A DNA stretch of 64,000 nucleotides, taken from assembly GCA_000733355.1 (NCBI GenBank), contig JNVV01000009.1, forward strand, positions 783,521 through 847,520, written 5' to 3'. This stretch comes from Falciphora oryzae (lineage: Eukaryota > Ascomycota > Sordariomycetes > Magnaporthales > Magnaporthaceae). The notes beneath the pieces were generated by a model that worked only from the letters and a program-made list of their open reading frames with translations, searched no databases and was not told the origin of the DNA. The position numbers were made by a program, and so were the translations under genes. This document shows positions 24,455 through 35,575 of this stretch, one piece after another; positions within the stretch are counted from its first letter, which is position 1; each line of letters starts with the position of its first letter.

Positions 24455-25966
24455 ATGGACGCGTTTGTGACGAGAAAGAGGCGCAAGTCCAGCAACGATG
24501 ACGACTCGGACTCCACCGACGTTAAGCTGGCCTTGCTGTCGTCGCTGCACCCCGATTTGGACCAGACTCTCCTGCTTGACGTGCTGCTCGCCCACGACGG
24601 CTCCGTGGAAGAGGCCTCGGCGTCGCTGTCCGCGGCCTTCTTAGTTCCTGGAAAATCCAGTGGCGGGGGAAGAAGAGCCGTCACGGGCGGGGCTCAGTCA
24701 TCTCTTAGATCATTCACAACAGCAGCAGCCGCAAACTATTCAGGCTCTCTCCCAGTCAAGAAGAGGGCCACGAAACCTCTGTCCAAAAAGGGCAAGACGC
24801 TGTTCCTGTACGACCCGATAGACATCGCCGAACACACCCCGTGCACCGTGATCCACAACTTCCTGCCGCCGGACGAGGCCAACGCCCTGCTCAGGGAGCT
24901 CCTGGCCGAGTCGGAGACGTTTGAGAAGATCACCTTCAAGCTGTTCGACAACGTCGTCTCGAGCCCGCACACCTCAAGCTTCTACGTCGGCAGTTTCGAG
25001 GAGATGCACCAGCAAAAGTACGAATACCTTTATAACGGCGCCAAACTAAATGTAATAATCCTTATGAGCCCCATACTTTGCCCCATTCCATATCTATCTC
25101 CGTATAAAAAAATGTGTTGGATACTTAAACAACGCCAACAGGACGTCAGGCGCCTCACCCCACAACTCGAGGCCGTCCGGCCAAAGGTCCAGGCGGCGGT
25201 TCAGCGGGAGGTGGCCGAGCGAATACGCACCCGATACCCAGGCGGGCGGAAGCTCCGCCACCAGTCGCCCGACCCCTTCATACCTAACGCTGCATTTGTG
25301 AATTGCTACAACGGCCCCCAAGAGAACGTCGGCTGGCACAGCGACCAGCTGACGTACCTAGGGCCCCGCGCCGTCATCGGCTCGCTGTCCCTGGGCGTCG
25401 CGCGCGAGTTCCGCGTCCGCCGCATCGTCCCCAAGCCCGACGATGATGGTGATGACAGCAACGAGGGACGTGAAAGTGGCGAGAGCTGCAGCAGCAACAG
25501 CAAAAACAAAAAGGACAGCCATCCACAGCCAGAGGACGCTAACGAGGGCCAGATCTCGATCCACCTGCCGCACAACTCGCTCCTCGTCATGCACGCCGAG
25601 ATGCAGGAGGAGTGGAAGCACAGCATCGCCCCGGCCCAGGCCATCGAGCCGCACCCCGTGGCGGGCAACAGGCGCATAAACATCACCTACCGCGACTACA
25701 AGGCCCCCTTCCACCCAAAGTTCACCCCAAAGTGCAAATGCCGGGTCCCGACCGTCCTGCGGGTCGTGCAGAGGAAAAAGGAGAATTGGGGCAAATACTT
25801 TTGGATGTGCCACGCAGGCAACGTCCCCGGAAAGACAGGCTGCCCATTTTTCCAGTGGGCCGAGTTCGACGAGGACGGCAACCCGCCGTGGAGCACTGCC
25901 GTATCTCAGGGGCATCCAAAGCCCGTGAGCCCCAAGCTGTCATCGAAACCAGAAAACGAGTCTTGA
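24455..25966 (+). CDS. AlkB-family 2-oxoglutarate/Fe(II) dioxygenase with C-terminal GRF zinc finger
   Basis: Two exons, 24455-25051 and 25142-25966, give 473 residues. Residues about 23-62 resemble a CUE/UBA helical fold (LALLSSLHPDLDQTLLLDVLLAHDGSVEEA, shown here only by position: 25-54). The AlkB domain spans about 115-390: the Fe(II) ligands are H265 and D267 in GWHSDQ and H359 in WKHSI, and the 2-oxoglutarate contact lies in RRINITYRDY (R377, R383). A Ser/Asp/Lys-rich insertion occupies about 298-332. The C terminus has a zf-GRF finger with C397, C399, C422 and C433 and the GKYFWMC / CPFFQW core. The expected role is oxidative demethylation of alkylated bases in DNA or RNA, with the GRF finger binding nucleic acid. 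The 90-base intron is in frame and stop-free, so retention would add 30 residues. The 3' end lies 97 bases from the convergent gene's stop. Confidence 0.9.
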   Translation: MDAFVTRKRRKSSNDDDSDSTDVKLALLSSLHPDLDQTLLLDVLLAHDGSVEEASASLSAAFLVPGKSSGGGRRAVTGGAQSSLRSFTTAAAANYSGSLPVKKRATKPLSKKGKTLFLYDPIDIAEHTPCTVIHNFLPPDEANALLRELLAESETFEKITFKLFDNVVSSPHTSSFYVGSFEEMHQQKYEYLYNGAKLNVIILMSPILCPIPYLSPYKKMCWILKQRQQDVRRLTPQLEAVRPKVQAAVQREVAERIRTRYPGGRKLRHQSPDPFIPNAAFVNCYNGPQENVGWHSDQLTYLGPRAVIGSLSLGVAREFRVRRIVPKPDDDGDDSNEGRESGESCSSNSKNKKDSHPQPEDANEGQISIHLPHNSLLVMHAEMQEEWKHSIAPAQAIEPHPVAGNRRINITYRDYKAPFHPKFTPKCKCRVPTVLRVVQRKKENWGKYFWMCHAGNVPGKTGCPFFQWAEFDEDGNPPWSTAVSQGHPKPVSPKLSSKPENES

Positions 25967-26063
25967 TTATCCCTTTTTTGTGTTTTGTAGCGCCATGATT
26001 CATGACAAATGCCTTTTCCCTGGCTCCCTTCTAAACGTCCAAGACCAACAAGGCCATGCATGA

Positions 26064-29000
26064 TCACCACCATCCAGCCCAGCCCCACCTCCCACCAGAC
26101 TCTCTCTTCGCCTTGCCACTGCCGCGCCGGACGACCTCACGCTGCTGCTGTTGCCGGCGTCCACCAACCTCGAGAACTCCGGAAGCCCCGTCCATCTCGC
26201 TCGGGACGAGGCTCCTCAGTGTATCAACACCTAGCGACCTCCGGTTCCGCACCGCCGTCTCCAAGAGCGCCTCGCGCCGTCTCTCAGTCTCCCTGCCGCG
26301 GTTCCCAGTCGGCGGCGGCCTGCCCAGCGACTCCGCCGACGCCCTTGTTTGCGGCCGCGCCTGTGCCTGTGCATGTGCCTGCGCCTGCTGCTGCAGCCCC
26401 TCGACCCGGCTAGCGACCAGCCCGCCAGGAGCCAGGCGCCTCCCGACGGTCCCGGGCGTCGACGGCGGCTGGGGCGACGGCTTGGGCAGGTGCGACGACG
26501 CGCGGCGGATCTGCCCCCAGATCCTGTGCGCCGGGTCCGGCGTCCCCGTCCCCGCTGCGCGGTCCCCGTCGACGGCGGCGGCACGCTGCTCAGCGACACA
26601 GTCACGCCGCAGGCTGGCGCGTCTGGTCGGCACGTGCACGGCCGGCCGTTCCTGCTGTTGGCGGCCGGAATTGGCGGGAGGGAAAGCGCAGGTCAGCCGA
26701 GACAACGGCCGGTACGACGATGGCGGGGCCGCCGTGGCAGGTCTCCGTGGTAAGGCGGCAGCAGCGGACTTTTGTGCCGGCGTCGGCGTCGCTGGGGTAT
26801 GCGGCCGAGTCGACTCCACCGGGGTGGCTGTTGCAGCCCTGTCTATCCCCTCCGCCGCGGCTCTGGCAGATATGCGCCGCATGACGTCGCGGGCCGCCCT
26901 GACCCCCCAGCACGATGCCACGACCTGCAGCAGCGGGTTCGGCGCCGCCGCGGGCGTCGGGGACCACAGGGACCCCGAATCGCGCCGCTCAATGGTGGCT
27001 GTGACCTCGGTCTCGATCCGGTGTGTAACTGCCACGGTGGCCGACGCCGATGATGGCGACGGCGACGACGGCGACGGCGCGTCGCCCAGCCGCGGCGGCT
27101 GATGATGTCTATACTTTTGTGTGGAGGATGATTGTGGCTGCTGCTGCTTCTGGCGCGGGAAGCCCGAGTGGCGGTACGTCAGGCACACGCGGAGGTAGTC
27201 GGTCCGCGTCGTGCCCAGCTGGAGCTCGAGGTCCCTCATCAGCTCGTCCGAGTCGTGCCTCTGCCCGTGTTCGCGGCCGGGCGATTCTGCTGTCGCGTCT
27301 GTAGGCTCGAGCTGCACGTGGGCGAGCGCCAGGAGCCTTCCTCCTGGCTCGAGGACACTGTTGTGAGGTAGGATGTGAGCACGGGGGCATACAAGAGAAG
27401 CAATCGATGAGCCTACTCACGTCGGGGCCGCCTTATCGACCAATACCTCGAGCACTTCAGAGTTCCCACGCACCGGGAGCACCTCGAGCTTGACGTCGTA
27501 TAGATAGCCGAATTGATGAAGTCCTAGGCTCTCTCTCCCATTAGCACTCTACTCTGCCCGTGGAACAAAGCAAATGTATAACCCACCCAACTCATCCTCG
27601 TCAACAGCCCTGAGCGTCTGTCGCTGGCTTTGATGCCCTCCGCCGCCGCCGCCGCCGCCCCAGACGTCCCCGAACCGGTTGCGGGCCACCATGACCTCGG
27701 GCCGCGAGAGCCACGTCGACACGTGCACGGCCGCCCAGAAGCTGCGCGCGCCGCCGCCGCCGGCGTCCACGCCCCTGCAGTCGGGCGTGACCGTCACGCA
27801 GGGCACGAGGACCGAGGGGTCCGGCAGCGTCGAAGGGGCGGTGGCGGGGGCGGGGCTGTAGTACCGTCGGTAATGGTGTGGGCTATTATGGCGGTGATGG
27901 TTGTGGTGAGCGCCTTGATGATGGCCCCTCCGCTCGTGTGGCGGCCCTAAGAAGGGCAGGCAAGTCGTAGCGCGGGAGTAAGGGTCACCGTTGCCGAGGT
28001 CGAAAACCCCCGGCGGTGGCGGCAGTGGTGCGTGCGAGGGAGGTGACGGTAGGAAGCGCCGGGCCGGATCGAGGGAGTCGAGCGAGGGGGTCCTGGTCGC
28101 TGTTGAGCTGCGCCTCGCCATCATCCCCGGCGGCGGCGTGAGGCCTGCCAGCGGTCCGGGTGTGGTGAGCCGCGGTGTGCCGAATCCGAGAAGACTGTTG
28201 TTGGCCGTGGGGTCGCGCTCATGGTCATCGACGCCTGCTCTCCTTTCATGTTAGCCACGGTTCCTGCATTTTTCGCACCACCGGCGCAAGTCAAGAAACA
28301 CAGCACACGGTACCGTCGTCAACACCACCACCGTCCCGCACGCCCGCCAGACCCCCTCCCCAGGTCCAGCTCCCCGACAGGCGCGGCTTCCGCACAACCC
28401 CAGGCGCTCCCCCAGCATCAACACCAGCACCAGCAACACCCCCATAGCCACCGCCAGCATTCGACCTCCGCTTCCGCACCGTCAGCGGCGCGTCGCCGCC
28501 GGGGGGCTCAGGAACGCTGCTTGCCCCGCTGCCGTTGCTCGAGTCGGTCCCGCCGCTGCCGGACCTCGTGCTGCCTCCTCTGCTGCCACCGCCGCTGCCA
28601 CTGCCGAGGACGCTCTCGCGCCGCTTGACAATCTGCAGGGGCTCGGGCTGCGGGGCGTTGCTGTTGCTGTTGTCGTCGTCGAGGCTGCCGGGGAGCGCGA
28701 TCCCTGCCGCCGAGCCACTGCTGCTGCTGCTGGTGTTGTTGCCGTCTCTCCGTTTTCTGCTGCTCGGGGCGCCGTCGTCGTGACGTCCGTGAAGCTCCAC
28801 GTCAGGTTGCTGCAGCGCCGCGGCCGCCATACTACCTCCTCCTCCTCCGCGAAGCCAACGATGTCAGGTGTCTGTTTCTGCGGATATTCCCTGCTCTCCG
28901 CCGATCCCCGCCGCTGCAGCTCCAAGGCCGTCCTCAAGTCCGAGACGCTGTCGAGCCCGCGCCACGAGTCTGCCGCGAAAGTATACGGATTGTTGTTGTT

Positions 29001-29231
29001 CCTGGTCCGCTGCTCCAGCGAGGACCTGCGGTTGCGCGACAGACGACGACGGCGGCGGCCAAAGAAGTCCCAGTAGCGCTTGGAGCTGCTGGCCGTGGTG
29101 GTTGTCGGCAGAGGACGACGAGACGAGAACGGAGCGCGGCCGTTTCTGAAGCAGGCCAGGGCCGAGCCGGCGAGGGCGACGGTGAGGACGAGCACCACGA
29201 CGCCGCCAACCACGGGCAAACTGCTACTCAT
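26064..29231 (-). CDS. Large hypothetical protein with N-terminal membrane anchor; apparent frameshift
   Basis: I do not recognise this protein. Minus-strand exons 29231-28314, 28234-27587, 27523-27421 and 27357-26064 join in phase, about 987 residues. The start MSSSLPVVGG leads into one hydrophobic segment (about residues 5-27), then a basic patch (GRRRRRLSRNRR) and long Ser/Gly/Ala-, His- and Arg-rich stretches. More ordered pieces are the segment SVSDLRTALE, a region around WRPRRCSNLTWSF, HERDPTANNSLLGFGTPRL, and GYLYDVKLEVLPVRGNSEV, which looks like a beta-rich unit followed by ELMRDLELQLGTTRTDYLRV. In exon 1 the frame must change between about 28765 and 28790; the exon is exactly one base short for its phases. 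This could be an assembly error or a real lesion. The start codon is the only ATG directly before the membrane segment. The next upstream gene, 456 bases away, is on the same strand. Confidence 0.65.
28765..28790 (-). other. Apparent one-base-short frameshift site
   Basis: The minus strand here reads a run of ACG triplets followed by GCGCCCC. The upstream frame (...LTWSFTDV) and the downstream frame (...SSRKRRDGNN) both look coding but are offset, and no intron with acceptable sites and length fits. The exon length (918) would be in phase if one base were added. Confidence 0.55.
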
Positions 29232-29687
29232 TATCCATGAACGGGGCGCAAGAGGGAGATTAAAGCGGAATGGCCCTATGATCAATTCAGAAGAGCCGGG
29301 TGAGGACTGCCTGGATGCGGATACTTGGTCTAAGAGTTGGTCGACGCCAATTGATGGGATCGAAGCAAGATGAATAAATCATTCGGGGTATTGGTGGCTG
29401 CCAGTCTAAAGCGAATCGTTCTCAAGAGGACAAAAGAAACAAAAACAAAAGTACAGCTGGATTCGCCATCCAGTGGCGAGGGAAACTGCCTCCTAGCCCA
29501 GGGAGGTGCCCCCTAGTTGCCCAGACATTTCCTGCATGGTAGCGGGCAGGTGCAATTCTCTGAGCGAGGCATGAGGGCATGTCCAAGCGGGAATAGTGTA
29601 AGGGGTGGTTTGCACCTCCCAGATAATACATACTGCTTATGGGCGAAGGTTTGTTCGCTTGACAAAATTCAGGGGGACCTTCACCCC
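29232..29687. other. Intergenic spacer between two minus-strand genes
   Basis: 456 bases holding the 3' flank of the UBC-like gene and the promoter of the large membrane-anchored protein gene. No further feature is recognised. Confidence 0.6.
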
Positions 29688-31112
29688 TCACACAGAAGGC
29701 CCGAGAGTCCTGATCAGGTTCTCCTGAACAAGACCGACATCGCTCCTCTCCATATTCACAAACCGGATCTTCAAAAAAGAAGCAGTCAGCAGCAGCACGA
29801 AACGGCCCATAGCACTAGATACCATGACCACTGATACAACAAGGCGGACCAAAACGTCTCGGTAGTGGATTTTGCAAATTGACCAGGGTCAGGGTGTTCG
29901 GGCACACTCACCACTTCGTCAGCCACGGCGTTTCCAAAAAGCGCCTGCTCCGACAGGCTGGCCGCAATGAGCCTGTCGACCCTATCCTCCCACACGCCGT
30001 CCCAGTTCCACTCGCCAGGCTTACGGGGGCCGATGGATCCAGAACCACCAACACTGCTACCCCCAGCCGTCGTTCCAGCATTGCTGGCATTGCCGTCCTC
30101 CGAAGGCGCCACCGACGCCGGCGCATCCGGCGCGGCGGCGGCAGCCCCATCGCTAGCCGCGACACCATCAATCGAAGCCGCCTGCTGCTGCTGCTGTGGC
30201 GGCCGCTTCTGCAGCTGCCGCGTCCTCCAGGCGTGCCAGGCGCCCGGGTTGCCGGCGGCCTCGAGCGGAACCGAGTCGAGCATGGCCTCGTCGTCAAAGG
30301 TGCTGGCGATGTAGCGCAGCACGTCGTACGTTGACACGTCCTCGCCCCTGGCCGCAGCCGTCCGCAGGTGGCTCTGCGGGCCGCCGACCGACGAGACCTT
30401 GGAGGACGAGGCCGGCGTGACTTCGGCGTCCCGACCGCCACCACCACTGTTGTTGTTGCTGTTGGAAGGCCTCGGGGGCGTCTGCTGCAGGTTGCTGCTG
30501 TTGGCATTGTTGTTACTACCCCTGGTCCGGGAGCTGCCCCTGCCGAACCAGGCGGGGAAGCCGTGGCGCAGGCTGAAGCCGCCGGGGGGCAGGCGCTCGT
30601 CGTCGGTGGCGCTGACGGTGCCGTTGTCGTGGATGTCGGTGGTGTACATGTACGTGGTCAGGGGCGCGATGAGCGGGTGGAACATGTCGGTCGAGAAGGT
30701 TACCAGCGGCGGCAGGCGGGGGTACGTGCCAGGGAACGAGATCTGGAAGCGCAGGATCGAGTTCGCGTACGGTCCTGCGGGCGGTTTGACGTTGAGTTCC
30801 TTGGCCCGAGAAAAAGTATCACAACCGTGTGCCCGGGGCTAGCTAGCACTTGTCCTCCTCACCTTTGCGAACAAACATGACGCCAGACCACAGGGTCGGG
30901 TCGCCGGGGGTTAAGCTGACGAAGACGCCGTCGGGACGGGCCTGCTTCAGTCCTGCGCTGTGTGACACAGACGACAACAAAAGTCAGCTGATGCTGGCAG
31001 ATAGGTGGTTTTCGCATCATCGCCTGATATCCATGTTTCGTTGCGCATACAATTCGGCCAGTAGGTTCTGCCGCCTCAGCGACGGCAGCGACGACATCTT
31101 TACGGACGCCAT
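29688..31112 (-). CDS. UBC-like (E2 variant, AKTIP/FTS-type) protein
   Basis: Minus-strand exons 31112-31051, 30957-30863, 30774-29912 and 29768-29688 join in phase to 366 residues. Residues about 10-115 form a ubiquitin-conjugating-enzyme fold: LRRQNLLAEF, then GVFVSLTPGDPTLWSGVMFV, KGPYANSILRFQISFPGTYP and RLPPLVTFSTDMFHPLI follow the E2 order of helix and strands. There is no HPN motif and no cysteine in the core, so it should be a catalytically inactive E2 variant. The layout resembles AKTIP/FTS proteins, which work with Hook proteins as dynein cargo adaptors on early endosomes; that role here is inference. The middle is low-complexity (SNSNNNSGGGG, PPQQQQQ), and the C terminus is ordered (WNWDGVWEDRVDRLI, then a last exon starting IRFVNMERSD). 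MASVKM is taken as the start; the Met six residues in would also serve. Confidence 0.82.
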
Positions 31113-32014
31113 CTCGGAGTCGTCGGTTTGCGGGCGATGATGATGTTGTTGTTGCTGTCGTCGTCGTCGTTGGTGTCGCTCATTTTGCGTCGTGGCCCAT
31201 GTGTCGAGTTGAAACGCGACATGGATGACAGAGACGAAAAAAAAAAAAAAGAAAAAAAAACCGATCAATCAAATTCAATGCCGGCACGTCAAATCGCGCG
31301 CCGCCTTCCTGGCATCCAAATTTCATGCGGCGGGCGCACGCGCGGCTGGCTCAATTGTCGCGACACAAGCGTGCATGCATTGCAGTGAGCTTAGCACATG
31401 CTCAGCTAGCGCCAAGCAATTTTGCTGCTTGTGCAATCAATGCCGGGGCCACCTTAGCCGAGAGCGGTCAGCCGCGGCAGAAACGGTCCCTGCAGAAACC
31501 AGGGTCCGGCCATCGGGGGCAGTTGAATCAGGATGACGGCATGGTGGGGTAGGTACAGTGCGGCTGCTGCTCGCTGCGGGGTAGCTCAGACAGCGCAGAG
31601 TGGCCTTGGGTGAGGTTTGTTCGGGTCGGGCTGGCAGACTGATGCCAAAATCCGCCCATCTCGTCGGCCTGAAAGTCTTGTCATGGGCGTCAAGAAAGAC
31701 AGCGGCAGATGGACAGAAACTAGAATCGATTATTGGGTCTACTCAGTCCTAAGGGGAGAGTCTTTTTCCGCGCTCAAACCACATCATCCAACTTTGCGCA
31801 AACAATGCAGCCAGGTATAGTAGGGCAGGTATGCATGCGGTATGGTATATATGTACGTACTTGGGAGCCTGGGCAGGGATAGCAAAAGGAAGGGACGAAG
31901 ATAGCGACAGCTCGGTTGTGCCAACGGGAGTGGGCAAAAGAATCAGGTAGATAAAGGCAAGTAGGCAGGTGGGTTTTTAAATGCAAGACGACAACGACGC
32001 AACCGCGAGAGCGC
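31113..32014. other. Intergenic, nothing recognised
   Basis: Promoter side of the UBC-like gene and 3' flank of the CCDC124-like gene. An A-rich tract lies at 31239-31260. Open frames are short and unsupported. Confidence 0.6.
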
Positions 32015-33310
32015 CTACTTCTTCTCAGACAGCCGAGTCTCGATCTTGGCCTTCTCGCGCTCCCGGATCTCCCTAAGCTCGTCCTTGGAGGTGTCGTAGC
32101 TGGCCGTGACCTGGTTGAAGGGGTTCTCGGGGCTGCGCTCAAACTCCTTGCGCAGCTTCTCCTGCTTCTGCTTGAGCCGCAGCCCCGCCATGCTGCCGTC
32201 GGCCTCGGCCTCCTTGAGCCGGCGCTCCTCGAAGGCGGCGTAGGCGGCCTTGAACCGGCGCTCCGGGTGCCTGTCGACCTTGGCCGCGTCCGACGAGCCG
32301 CCCGTGAGCGAGAGCGCGTCGAGCGCGTTGTCGATGCCCGACGCGTTGAGCGCCGACAGCCCGCGCTTGGACGAGGAGCCGCCGTCGTCGTCCAGCTGCG
32401 ACAGGTCCAGCCCCCGCGACGCCGTCTTCTTGGGCGCCGCCTTGGAGTTCTTGGGCGCCGCCCGCCCCGGCGTGTTGCGCTCGTCCTCGGCCATCAGGGC
32501 CTCCTTCTCTGCCTTCTTGCGCGCCTGATCGGCCTTCTTGGCCGCCTCAGCCTCCCTGCAGGTAGGGGAGTCGGGACAGAAGGCGGGGCGCGCAAGGCAC
32601 GAAGCCCACGCCCCCAGCGTCCCTCGTCGTCAGCATTGCGTACGGACCAGACCACCGTTCACGGCATGACGAAAAAGGAAATAAAGCGACGATGGAACGG
32701 ATGTGAGGTGATCATGTGCCCCCGCGGATGAATGGAAGAAGGGGCATTTTGGAGTCTAGGCGTTAGTTGCGGTGTAGGGGGTGAGACACGTGTCACGGCC
32801 GCATATTTCGCGGGCGGTGGTGGTGGGGATGGGCTGAGAGGGAAACGTGAAGGCAGCGAGGCAAGGCGGGCAGGTGGTCGTCGGGCTGCACAGCAAAGGC
32901 GTCTGGCCCATGCCGGTCCAGGCGCGTCCGGCCACGCGCAAGAGGCGTGCCATATTTGCAGGGAAACGGCGGGAAGGAGGGAAATGAATAAGGGGAAGTG
33001 ACAGGTCGGGATCGGGGGACCTGTCGCCGAGCCTTCGAGTCACGGGCGCATGCACACACGTGCACTCTCTTTTTTGTGCTCTGCTCTCATAGCCCCATAC
33101 TCTCTCTCTCTCTCTCCCCGTCTCATACTCTCGTTCGTTCACTCACTTTTTGGAGTTGTTCTTTGCGCCCTTTTCCCACTCTGCAGCCTCCCGCGACTCC
33201 CGCCGGGCGTCTTCCGCCGCCGCTTTTTGCGCCGCCGCGTCGGCTTTGCGGGCCTGCCCCTGCGCCTTCTTGCTGTTCTCGCCGCCGCCGCCTCCCTTCT
33301 TGCCCGCCAT
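32015..33310 (-). CDS. CCDC124/Oxs1-family coiled-coil protein
   Basis: Two minus-strand exons, 33310-33147 and 32555-32015, join in phase to 234 residues. The N-terminal half is highly charged, Lys/Ala/Glu-rich and predicted coiled coil (MAGKKGGGGGENSKKAQG, then AAKKADQARKKAEKEALM). The C-terminal half carries the family signature around DRHPERRFKAAYAAFEERRL and SPENPFNQ. CCDC124 homologues bind ribosomes at translational pauses, and yeast Oxs1-type members are linked to oxidative stress; the domain order and length fit. The 591-base intron is several times longer than any other intron I modelled here; I found no convincing extra exon inside it. The junction gives a continuous NNSKKEAEAAKK. 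The stop is at 32015-32017. Confidence 0.88.
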
Positions 33311-33593
33311 TTCGTCTTTGCTTTTTTTGGGCCCTGCTTTTCTCCGCTTGGACCTTGTGGGTGTGGGGTGATGTGTCTCCGGGGAGAGGATGGATGGGTG
33401 GGTGGATGGCCGAGGAGGTTCTGTCCGTATGTGCTGCTGCCTCGGTCCTGCGTGCTGTTCTGTGCTGTGTAATGTGTTCTTTTTTTTTTTTTTTTTTTCC
33501 TCTCAATTTTTCGGCCGAGCCGGTGCAGGCGCGACGTGGTCAGTGAGGGGTTAGGCTGCCCCGGTTGGGCTTTTGGGGTTGGTGGGCTGCGAC

Positions 33594-33619
33594 GGTGGTG
33601 GTGGTGGTGGTGGTGGTGG
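33594..33619 (+). repeat. (GGT)n trinucleotide repeat
   Basis: About eight tandem GGT units upstream of the CCDC124-like gene, on its promoter side. Likely a simple length-variable repeat. Confidence 0.75.
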
Positions 33620-35541
33620 CCTGGGAGAGCGTTGCACCGAGACGAGGTCGGGTCCGAGCCGGCCAGCTGAGCTCTCTGTCGCTGCCGGCAGAGCTGCGCG
33701 GGCGCGGGTCGCGATTCGTCGGTCGTGTGCGATGGGCAGCGCGCGCGCGGGCGATGCTGTCACAGAGGCCCGTCCGTCGTTGGGGCGTCTATCGCCGGGC
33801 TGTGATGCTGGCCGCACTGCACTGCACCTTTGTCGTGCTTGCGGGTGGAGCTGACCGGTGTGTCAAGTGATTGCCTGCCCTTCCAATCGGGGCAACGGAG
33901 CGATTTCGCGGGTTTGCTGTTGTTTGTGTTTTTTTGTTTGTTGACTGGGCTGTCATTTTTTTCTCGAGTCCTTTTTTCCCCTCCCCGTGCCCCCCGCCAT
34001 CAGCCCGTCAACTCAGTCTAGTGTGCGCTGGAGGTCCCACACTGTGAGGCCCCCAGCAGCTGATGTCTCGCCGCAACCGGCATCCATCACGACGCCCCTG
34101 CCACGTTCAACAGCCACGCCCTCGCAGGAAAACCACCTGCATGCTTCAGTCGTCGCATGGAGCCCACAGAGATGGAGGTAGGTATCTCCGTACCCGCCGA
34201 CGGAAAGAACTGAAAATAAAACGAAAAGCGACTTTGCTGGTTTGGGCAGGTCACACACAATTACGGACGGCTGGACATGCCTGCCTCGACACCGCTATTT
34301 TGGGTTTTTGGCTTTGATATCATCTCCCGCTCTGCTTATGCCTCCTCGGGTTTTCGTGCCTTGACCGGTACGGCAGGTACAGCAAACGCTTGCAGCGACG
34401 AGCCCCGCGCAAGCCCTCACCGGTTCTCCATTTCCTTGTCACAAACAACACAACGTCTCCAATATCATATCTGATGTTTTGCTCACTATGACGGCAAAAC
34501 GCAGGCCTTGTCCTGTTCTTGTCGCCGCTGGTTGCGGCTGGCTGGCCGAGGGAGGTCGGCGATATTGGTCGCGGCGGCTCTGCCCGATTGAGCATCCCGG
34601 GGATCAGATACCGCTAGTCTAGTATGTTGGGGGTTACCTATCAGATCAGCCACACGCCCACTCACTCTGAGACGACAACGAAAGACGACGAAAGAGGCAC
34701 ACGGGCACGCAGACATACACACAGACAACAAGCAAAGCACTTAGATAATAGATGGACAAATAGATGAATAACGGATAGATAACCACACAGCGCAGATAGT
34801 TAAGCATCGACCACGACAGCATCTCCCTTGTGCGTCACGAAGAACCTAGCAAACCCCGAGATAGGAGCATCAAGTGACCCCCAGGCGGGGAGCCGCGTTT
34901 GCAACACCTACCTCCCCGACGTTTTCCCGTGAACTCTGATTTTCGTCTCCTCCCTCGCCTGCATCTCCCCCTCCTCCCCCTTCCTTTTTTTTCCCACCGC
35001 TTCGTGGGGAGCGTGTCCGTAGCCAAACAGAAGCACTCGCTCAACTCCGCCGCTAGGCCCAAGTGACACGCATACATTGGCACACGCCTTTTCGCTCGCT
35101 CGCTCGCTCGCACCCACAGATGGACACACCCCCTTGCCTGCAGACAACAGCAGCAGGAGAACCCAGTCCGAACCCGGTTTCCTCGCCGGTCCAAAATGCC
35201 ACATGGCGCTGGGGATTGGAGGGCAGGGAAATTCCCCCGGTGGTCCGGGGGACAGGGAGGAGAGGAGGGCAGACTGCACAGCCGCCTTTGGGCGTCAAGA
35301 AGGAGGAAGGGCAAAAACAAGCCGGAACCGCTCCTTTCTCGATGCAGCCGGCTGATCTTCGCGCGCGCGCGCATCTGATCTCCGGCCAAGGGGAAAGCGT
35401 ATGTAGCCTTGACCCAGTCCTGCAGCAGGGCCCCCGGCCTCTACTCAGGATTGGCTCGGTGGGTAGCATCTGCGTTGGCAAACAGATTCTAGCGCCCTTT
35501 TTCTTGTTCTTATTCGTGTGTATGCGGTTAGCCTGGCTTTG

Positions 35542-35542
<1 letters not shown>

Positions 35543-35572
<30 letters not shown>
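35543..35572 (+). repeat. Poly(T) homopolymer, 30 nt
   Basis: An uninterrupted run of about 30 T in the gene desert; the flanks show no element ends or duplications. Confidence 0.85.

Positions 35573-35575
<3 letters not shown>

Noticed and set aside
28482..28760. Continuation of the exon 1 frame of the large membrane-anchored gene
   Set aside because: Below the frameshift the other frame gives sensible segments and joins the next exon in phase, while this one becomes Ala/Thr/Arg repeats.
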